From assembly GCA_002794775.1 (NCBI GenBank), contig NBAY01000081.1, positions 1 through 64,000 on the forward strand: 64,000 bases of DNA, written 5' to 3'. The notes beneath the pieces were generated by a model, which ran no database searches, was not told the DNA's origin, and saw nothing but the letters and a program-made list of their open reading frames with translations. Origin of the DNA: Porodaedalea pini. Taxonomy: Eukaryota; Basidiomycota; Agaricomycetes; Hymenochaetales; Hymenochaetaceae. Shown piece by piece: positions 57,290 through 64,000 of the stretch. Made by a program: the position numbers and the translations under genes. The stretch's first letter is position 1, and every line of letters begins with the position of its first letter.

Positions 57290-57804
57290 GAGAGTCGTCG
57301 GGAGGCAGGCTGCCCCTCGCTCAGTCACTCAAGTGACTTATAGAGCGCGAAAAGGCTTCCAACCCTCCACCCTGGGGATAACGTAGTAGGAACTCAAATT
57401 CCAGGAAGGGCGTCAACACGACTTGGGAGTGTGTTTGCGTTCGAGGGTAGAAGAGAGAGACGCCCATACAGCGCAAATAAACGCCCATCTTCGGCTAAAC
57501 GCCGTGACGCCATGTGGCTGCAGCCGGAAGCAGGAATTCCAGCGCTTAAGCTTGACATACAGCCGTGTTGAACGCAAACATGCACCCAACTTTCTCGATT
57601 GAAGCAGAAGAGAAGAGGAGACCCCAGTCATTTAGCTCCGGCCATTAATAATAATATTAATACTTGATAACGCTCCGGCCGGGCCGGCCGGAACGCGATT
57701 TGAGGCGATAGCGGGTCGATCACGCAAGATCACAAGACGGATCTATAACATTGCTGCTATTTAAACCATACTGCGAGGCCTGGATCCCTACCAACTCACC
57801 CAAG
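57290..57804. promoter_or_regulatory. Divergent promoter region, helicase and aldo-keto reductase
   Basis: The 515-bp interval lies between two divergent starts. TATTTAAA (57758-57765) lies 40 bp before the reductase ATG and is a plausible TATA element. A GC-rich palindromic stretch (CCGGCCGGGCCGGCCGG, about 57676-57692) lies midway. No gene was seen inside. Confidence 0.45.
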
Positions 57805-59247
57805 ATGTCTACTAGCGTGCCCAAGTTCAAGCTCAACAGCGGCGCTGAGATTCCGGCGATCGGTCTCGGTAAGTGTATCTAGCTCTTGATTTGTCTCGAA
57901 AAATCCTGAATGAAACCTTAATACCCGCAGGGACCTGGAAATCCCAGCCAGAGGAAGTTATCGAGGCCGTCAGGTTTGCACTCGCGGAGGGAGGTTACAG
58001 ACATATCGATTGTGCATCGTGTGTAGACGCTCGTTGCGAACCTACACACAATAATCAGCATGGTTCTGTTTTATCTTGTTTTCGTCAGGGGTTACGGAAA
58101 TGAAAAGGAGGTCGGAGAGGGAATCCGTAAATCCGGCGTGCCTAGGTCTGAGATCTTCGTATGTACTATCTGGCTATCCAGTCTATCCTGCCGCTGGCGG
58201 AGCCACTCATCTGGGATGGGGATTGATAGTTAACGAGCAAACTATGGAGTACCTACCACTCTCGTGTCGAAGAAGCGTTGGACAAGACACTATCGGACCT
58301 CGGAGTTGACTACCTTGACTGTGAGTCCTCCGTTCGTCACATCAGTCCTCGCTAGTCACTCAAAGCTTACCATTCGCAAAGTGTATCTCATCCATTGGCC
58401 GGTCCCGCTCAATCCGAACGGGAACCATCCCCAATTCCCGACACTCCCTGATGGCACTCGCGACGTCGACTATTCGTGGTCTATTGCGGATACGTGGAGG
58501 CAGATGGAAGATGTGGTCAAGAAAGGTATGTCTTCGTTTAATCTTGAACGTCTCGGTTCATTCATTTGACTCTTGTTGACATTGTACCTGAAGGCAAAGC
58601 AAAATCCATCGGCGTATCTAATTTCTCGCAGAAGAAACTTGAAGAGATCTTGCCTACTGCGATCATTGTTCCCGCAGTCGATCAGGTATGCTCCACGTAG
58701 TGAATGAAAAGCATGAGTATTCATTGAGCCCTGCAGCTCGAAATCCATTTGTACAATCCGCAACACAAGCTCCTCGCCTTCCTGAGATCCAAGGGCATCC
58801 AACCGCAGGCATACTCTCCGCTCGGCTCAACCGGCTCTCCCCTGATTTCTGACGAACTCGTCAGCGAGCTCTCGAAGAAATATGATGCCCAGCCGGCGCA
58901 AATTCTACTCGCATACCTCTGTGCGTAACATTGCCTTGTATCAAACTATCATTTGATTTCGACTACCTTGCCTTGACGGATCGATTGTAGTGAAGAAAGA
59001 CATTGTCGTTCTAGCGAAGTCCGTCACGCCTGCACGCATCGCGTCGAACCTTAAGGGCACTCTTGCAACGCTATCTAGGTTCACTGCAGCAGATGTAGAG
59101 AAGCTTGATGGCGTCGCCGCAGCGGGAAAGCAGAAGCGATTCGTCACACCGCCTTGGGGTAAGCCGTTTGTTTCGGTACCTGCTTTCCAAATCTCCCACT
59201 GAAGAAAATGTACAGTTATCGACCTTGGATTCGAGAACTGGCCGTGA
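57805..59247 (+). CDS. Aldo-keto reductase
   Basis: Nine exons (57805-57868, 57931-58018, 58089-58158, 58230-58320, 58382-58525, 58594-58685, 58737-58920, 58991-59158, 59216-59247) give 933 nt, 310 aa, all GT-AG and in phase. The protein begins MSTSVPKFKLNSGAEIPAIG and ends DLGFENWP. The last 32-nt exon is needed for the normal family C-terminus, since reading through 59158 gives an abnormal tail. The catalytic tetrad is visible: Asp in HIDCA, Tyr in YGNE, Lys in TSKLW and His in LIHWPVP. GVSNFS and a NADPH-site AKSVTPARI segment are present. It is a soluble (beta/alpha)8 barrel reducing carbonyls with NADPH, similar to the glycerol/xylose-reductase-like group. The real substrate is not deducible. 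Confidence 0.93.
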
Positions 59248-59970
59248 ACGAGGCCGATTGAAAGATGTTTAGGCGGCGATCAGATCGTATAGTCTTAATT
59301 TTCATTAGCATTCCAAAGGATGAGTATGGATTTGTAAATTATGTATCTGCTAGAGAAACACAATAGTATAGGAGGCAGTGCCAGTAGAAAGGAATTAAGA
59401 GAGACATGATAAATTAGAGTGGCCTAATGTTATTTTCTCCGATGCCAGCGCCACTAAACTACCACTACATAATACTCCCTTACCATTCATTAATTGTTGT
59501 TCTTTGGTTAGAAATGTTGTACTACGTATACATAATTAAATCTGAGAATTCTATCTGCTGTATATTTACCACAGATAAGTAGTCTCACAGTACATGACAT
59601 GCATGTTCGAATTGGAAAGGAAGCTTGAGGGATGGAGTAGGATATTTGAGCCTCTCGAAATTCTTTGGATTTGTTAGTCGAGAATTCGCGCGCTTGAGAG
59701 CAAATGTCATCGAGCGCCTGTTGAGCGACGCTTCAGCTGCATTTTAGTGGTAGTACTAGTGGCAGTACCCTCTACATCCGACGGCATGGGCAAGTCGGGC
59801 ACTAGTAGGCCGCGGCACTACAGGCTGACATCGAGCGATGATGCGCGTATCCCCACGCTCAACCGAATATCACTCTAATGTGCACAAGACGGTGCTGCAT
59901 CTGGATTTGTTACAAGCCTATGTACGTAGGTTTCCCGTGATAACCATGCGATGCGCCCTTCTCTGCGTCC
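59248..59970. other. Intergenic gap between convergent genes
   Basis: This is AT-rich and probably holds both 3' untranslated regions. A short inverted or repeated phrase GGTAGTACTAGTGGCAGTA occurs near 59749. No gene was seen. Confidence 0.5.
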
Positions 59971-60918
59971 TCAGCGCTGCAGCTTAGCTTGAGCCTGATT
60001 TTTCTTGCTTTTCTTTCTCTCTCGTTCAGCAGACTCGACTCTCCTGTGAAAGACTTCCAAGTCCCAGAATATATCCATTAGCCTATTATTTGCACGTCTG
60101 ACTGCATTCTTAGCTTCCTTATTCAACTTCAAGCTCCTAGACTCTTCCTTTATTTCTTTAATCCTCTGCATTTTACTTTCGACCGTACGGATGTCTGCCA
60201 TTGATGGATCGCGCATATGCATATCCTTCGGCAAATTCTCAATCTCGGCTTGAAGACCGATGATTTTATCTTTGTCATACACAGTGCAGATGCATATGGT
60301 CTTCTGCACCGCGAAGGCCTGCTCCCAATAAGATAGAGCTCTAACAAGGTTGGGGATGGACTTTAGCTTCAGCATATAGCTTACGTCTTCAGAAAACTTC
60401 TTTAGTCCGCGGTCCTCTTGTTCATACGACAAATTTCGTACTTGTCCGGTACCGAAGTCAAGATGCATGTCCTCAATTGCCATAGTATATACTGTCTCGA
60501 CTTTGTCGATGGCAGTCTTGAGATCTTGTGTGGTTTTATCCTTGGCATTCTGTGCATCCTGAAATCTCGGGCTCCCGTTGGCTTTTTCCAGCGCTTCAAG
60601 GGTATGTTTATCAGGATGATTCCTATGCGCTTCGTGTATTTTGATCAAAGCTTCCCGTGCCGCATCAGCTTCCTTACAGGCAGCTTCGTTCGCCTGCAAT
60701 GCTTGCAGAGCTTCTTTGAATGCAGTGAGGCTACGCTTGAACAAGTCGTGTTTTCCATTTGCTCTCTTGCAGTCCCATAGCAGCTCATCAAGGGTCGGGC
60801 TTACTTCATTCCAGACCTTGTTGAATTTCTCGGTCGTCTCTCGGTATTCTTTCAGCGTGTCCCTGGGTTTCCTCTCATCCGTTGGTGGATTGGACGTTCT
60901 ATGCCATCCTCTCGGCAT
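59971..60918 (-). CDS. Hypothetical coiled-coil protein
   Basis: This is a 315-aa single-exon ORF with its ATG at 60918. It is highly charged and helical throughout (for example DTLKEYRETTEKFNKVW, EAACKEADAAREALIKI, MQRIKEIKEESRSLKLNKE) and ends in a lysine/arginine-rich tail (ERERKKSKKNQAQAKLQR). No signal peptide, membrane segment or known domain was recognised. The pattern resembles an elongated coiled-coil scaffold or a SMC-like fragment, but nothing specific can be claimed. The absence of introns is unusual beside its intron-rich neighbours. Its coding status is supported by length, an ATG start and consistent composition. Confidence 0.6.
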   Translation of the reverse strand: MPRGWHRTSNPPTDERKPRDTLKEYRETTEKFNKVWNEVSPTLDELLWDCKRANGKHDLFKRSLTAFKEALQALQANEAACKEADAAREALIKIHEAHRNHPDKHTLEALEKANGSPRFQDAQNAKDKTTQDLKTAIDKVETVYTMAIEDMHLDFGTGQVRNLSYEQEDRGLKKFSEDVSYMLKLKSIPNLVRALSYWEQAFAVQKTICICTVYDKDKIIGLQAEIENLPKDMHMRDPSMADIRTVESKMQRIKEIKEESRSLKLNKEAKNAVRRANNRLMDIFWDLEVFHRRVESAERERKKSKKNQAQAKLQR

Positions 60919-61930
60919 GTTGACCTCGTGAGTGTGTAGTCAAGTTTAGAGTGGGGTATACCGAATCATACAAAATGTCGGCTCCTATTTGCTCTAGATC
61001 GCGACGCAACATAGTTTGCAGATATAATTTTGCCGCTCCATACCTGCTTATGGGAATCGGTATGGTCCTACAACTTTGCACATAGAAACCTCAAAAAATG
61101 ACATATTCGCGATGGCACAGATAGTGCATTAAGCAAAGGTGATAATTTTGGGAGAACATTGCACTTTGGAAGCGCTACTCGTCTTTATCGAGCATTTGGG
61201 AGAATCGACACACGCAATTTGCAGTGGTGATGAAAATGCGATTGGCATGGACGAGTGATGGGCTTTGCGACCTGGTTAAAAAGTACCAGTTACGAGCTGT
61301 ACAAAGTTAAGGGTAAGTGTAAACTGTCCATTCTACGGCGCGCTGTGCAGATTGGTGCAGATTAAGAATAGCGTGAAGTGGCCTCCAGATAGTGCGACAT
61401 TGGATAGAACTAGCCCGACGTTCTTTCTCACTCCAAGTGGTACTCGAGAGGAACCAAGCGGAATAAAACTGTTCAGGCTTCATGTATTCAAACAATCGCT
61501 TGGGAGGTTAAAGACTGTTCGAGTTTAGTATTATGAGAAGATTGACAAGATGCTTACAGCCATCTGCAAAAAAGCTGGCAAAAGCCGAGATCATGTGGTT
61601 TTTGTGCATTGAGCACCTCAAAACACAAATAAATCATATCTCACTCAAGTCTCGACCGTTTTGCATTAAATAGGTTTCTAAGCTCATTTTTTATATCTCT
61701 AGTTTTTCATTGCTGAAAAAGAGTGTGTGAAAACTATATGCTGATTCCAAAAATTGCAATAAACATTGATTTTGCATGCATTTGGCTTGTCTATTTTTTC
61801 TGACCTCAAAACTGTACTTCCAGTGAGGGAAAGTAGTCTGTTATGATACTGTGAACCTACTATGAATTTGCATGTCCATTTGAGATTGTATTGCTTGCTA
61901 CATGTGCCACTTTGATGCAGTACTAAAACA
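60919..61930. other. Intergenic AT-rich DNA
   Basis: No gene was supported. It contains the putative promoter of the coiled-coil gene on its left. Short frames show no family resemblance. Confidence 0.45.
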
Positions 61931-62258
61931 CCTAGAATCAGCAAACTCCCCCTTGCCTCCTGCTCACCAGAAACAAACCATTTCTAGCCCAATTTATGTT
62001 TGTAAAATCATAATAAGTCCATTAGATGAGAACTACATGGCTTTTGGCCTTGTAAGCACAGTTTGGCTTCAGGGAGCTAATGGTGTCTGACTATATGCAG
62101 CTTTAACATCTTCTCTGATGCATGCATTGATCTCTACAAGGCCAAAAGCCATGTAATTCTCATCTAATGGACTTATTATGATTTTACAAACATAAATTGG
62201 GCTAGAAATAGTTTGTTTCTGGTGAGCAGGAGGCAAGGGGGAGTTTGCTGATTCTAGG
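61931..62258. repeat. Inverted repeat with 124-bp arms
   Basis: 61931-62054 (starting CCTAGAATCAG) and 62135-62258 (ending CTGATTCTAGG) are near-perfect reverse complements with an 80-bp loop (62055-62134). As a result both strands show the same peptide phrase, SPIYVCKIIIS. It is unrelated in sequence to the larger inverted repeat at 48510. It is a MITE- or foldback-like element without coding capacity. Confidence 0.88.
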
Positions 62259-62672
62259 TCATCAGGAAAACCCTCCTGGCCAGAACTGGTGGAATCATTG
62301 GAATGCGCCAGAAATTCTGAGTGATTCTGGCTCATTCCAATTCCACATCATTCCTAAAGGTCATTCCCTACACTGTGCATTCTGCTGCATTCTGCCACAT
62401 TTCAATAACATTCCACTTGTATTCCAACCCCATTTTGTTACTTATCTTAGCATTCCTGACTCTTTATTAGTGTATTCCATAATATTCCTAGACATTATCT
62501 ATGCCATTCTGCGCAATTGCAATACATGTCTAGCTAGTTTGGCAAATTAATCATCAGATAGATCATCCCAGTCCAATGCATTGTCAGCCACAGTAGTCAC
62601 AGTATCATCTTCGGTATCGCTAGAAAGCAAATGAATCAGCTGAAAGAAATCTAGCATAACAAAGCAATGATC
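62259..62672. other. Downstream region of the right-end gene
   Basis: This is AT-rich and probably 3' untranslated. The minus strand between 62640 and 62547 can encode an acidic tail ending DWDDLSDD and a TAA at 62547, which might be an alternative last exon of the gene to the right. Confidence 0.35.
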
Positions 62673-64000
62673 TTATGGCGTCTTGGCAGAAAGGTATAGG
62701 TCATGGAGCAACATGTGGTATTTGTGTGGCTTGTTACGCAGATTAAAGAGGCTCTGCATATGAATTGTGTACTCCAGCCAGAACTTTGGAAGGGTTATCT
62801 CTGGAAGTTTACACTGAGGAGGGAGGGCATATGCCTCCAACACATAGTAAATCTAGCATGAATAGCTCAGTAAGGTGGCAGTCAAAGGAATAGTGAGCTG
62901 TCATACAAGTACCGCTGCTCCTGCAACAATTGTAGGTGGTATCTCTTTTTCATCTGGACGTTCAGAGAATGTTGATGCAAAGAACTCAGGGTGGTGATTA
63001 AAAATCAAGCTTTTCATGCCTTTCAGACAATAGAGAAGCAGATGATGCAGCGTGTACTTCATAGCTTCATGCCAGAAAGCTGTTGCAGCAGAGGGCTACA
63101 GAAAATAATCAATAATAATTGAACTATCAAAAGTGGAGCTCTTACTGCTGTGAGATCCATATAGATATAACTTTGCTGCAGTTAGAGTATAGTGACTGCA
63201 TCACCCACAGTCCCCTTTGGGAGAGGTAATGTGTACAACCCAATGGCATCAAAGCCTATGTCTTTTAAATGTCCACATGATGTGCTAATGTGTTCAGAGA
63301 CCTGAAATAAAGAAAACACTCAGTAACATTCTACCATTGTTGAGATAACGTACCAGTCTTCTAATGGCTATGTAGTACACACCCTCACCCAACAGTATCT
63401 GTTTTGCAAATTCATGTTCATTATTCTTCCAAGTGGCATCAACACTAAGTTTCATGATCATGGCATCGCGTTCATCACCATCTGAAACAACACCATGCAG
63501 AAGAATGGAACTACACAGGTCATCAAAGACAATACCCAGTACTTTCTGAACCTTTGGTGGTTGAGAAAGTAGCTTTGGGTTTCTTAGATTGACAAGCTCA
63601 ATTAATTCAGGGTGGAGCAGCTGCAAGATCTGAGTAAAGGAAGTGAGAGAGTCAAGCTCTGAGGTAGCCACAGATGCCGGCTCATCATCAGCATCACAAT
63701 GCATCTGCTCTGGTTCAGAGTTAGAGATGTTTATGGCTACCCTCTACATTTAACCTGTCAGTCTGCAAGTAACATTGGTATGCATAACATACCTCCTTGC
63801 TGAGTTTCCTTTGAGCTCTTGTCTTGCACTTTACATCACTGGCCACACTTTGGGGATAAGAGTCTGCAAACAGTGAGCCCTCTGTATTGCTCTCATCATC
63901 TGGAATAAAGACAGCCTGTGCAGTAAATTACTTAGTAGTTCATACAGCACGGAAAGCTTTGTGATATTTACCTCATTAGAAAATTGTGAATGCAACTCAT
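62673..64000 (-). pseudogene. Multi-exon gene, possibly DUF6532-like, with an internal stop (partial)
   Basis: The gene runs off the right edge. Exons on the minus strand: 64000-63972 (partial), 63915-63793, 63743-63354, 63301-63146, 63095-62907, 62852-62673, all with GT-AG borders and matching phase. The protein has an acidic N-terminal part, a helical core (MIMKLSVDATWKNNEHEFAKQ, IRRL then VSEHISTSCGHLK) and a C-terminal block with FWHEAMKYTLHHLLLY and FASTFSERPDEKEIPPT. The order resembles DUF6532 proteins of mushrooms, whose function is unknown; this assignment is tentative. An in-frame TAA (63182-63184) lies in VGDAVTIL-stop-LQQSYIY. Either it is a pseudogene or a 33-nt intron (GTGGGT...CTGCAG) removes the stop. 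Confidence 0.5.

Noticed and set aside
59159..59202. Aldo-keto reductase ending at 59202 without the ninth exon
   Set aside because: That reading gives a non-family tail. Splicing 59159-59215 restores the usual DLGFENWP ending.
61931..62258. Two small genes sharing an identical peptide on both strands
   Set aside because: The shared peptide arises from the inverted repeat and not from two coding genes.
1..64000. tRNA or rRNA genes
   Set aside because: I looked for T-arm-like GGTTCGA motifs with matching stems and for conserved rRNA stretches. The only hits lay inside retroelement coding sequence.

Overview
The window looks like a nuclear contig from a filamentous basidiomycete, most likely an agaricomycete. 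The coding genes are split by many 46-75 nt GT-AG introns. Two genes carry the basidiomycete domain I recognise as DUF6699. There is a FunK1-type kinase fragment, and nested Ty3/gypsy elements fill the left two thirds. Nothing bacterial or organellar was seen. Gene models were built by eye from frame, splice sites and family resemblance; no search could be run.

Positions 1-42,000 are a transposon island. The first 2.9 kb is a mosaic of broken host-gene fragments (prolyl-tRNA synthetase, FunK1 kinase, tricalbin) that still contain introns. From about 3.3 to 13.7 kb lies a decayed Ty3/gypsy element, split by a 4.06-kb LTR element (6732-10787) that encodes only a Gag. A solo LTR of that second family sits at 15949-16936. 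From 17 to 21.8 kb are unrecognised degenerate ORFs, one cut by a solo chromovirus LTR. A complete, apparently very young chromovirus (element A, 21801-27919) follows, with identical LTRs, a perfect target-site duplication, a likely self-priming primer-binding site and a convincing -1 frameshift signal between gag and pol. Two solo LTRs of the same family (29441-29881, 30666-31241) lie in CpG-poor repeat DNA. A second full-length copy on the minus strand (element B, 35072-41824) is inactivated by CGA-to-TGA stops and by another solo LTR inside its Gag zinc knuckle. Between them, at 32737-34075, is an intact five-exon zinc-type alcohol dehydrogenase / enoyl-reductase-like gene.

From about 43 to 61 kb the DNA is gene-bearing. 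Two DUF6699-domain genes (45015-45785, 49753-50760) flank a near-perfect 855-bp inverted repeat. A 15-exon DDX60/Ski2-like RNA helicase (50989-57289, minus) is divergent from a nine-exon aldo-keto reductase (57805-59247). A single-exon coiled-coil protein (59971-60918, minus) follows. The right end holds a second, smaller inverted repeat and the 3' part of a multi-exon gene, tentatively DUF6532-like, with an in-frame stop.

The host genes do not form an obvious pathway. The most interesting biology is in the chromovirus family. Its LTR transcript region carries an intron-like 66-68 bp segment in four of the five loci and lacks exactly that segment in the youngest copy. It also shows Tf1-like self-priming complementarity and a canonical frameshift cassette.
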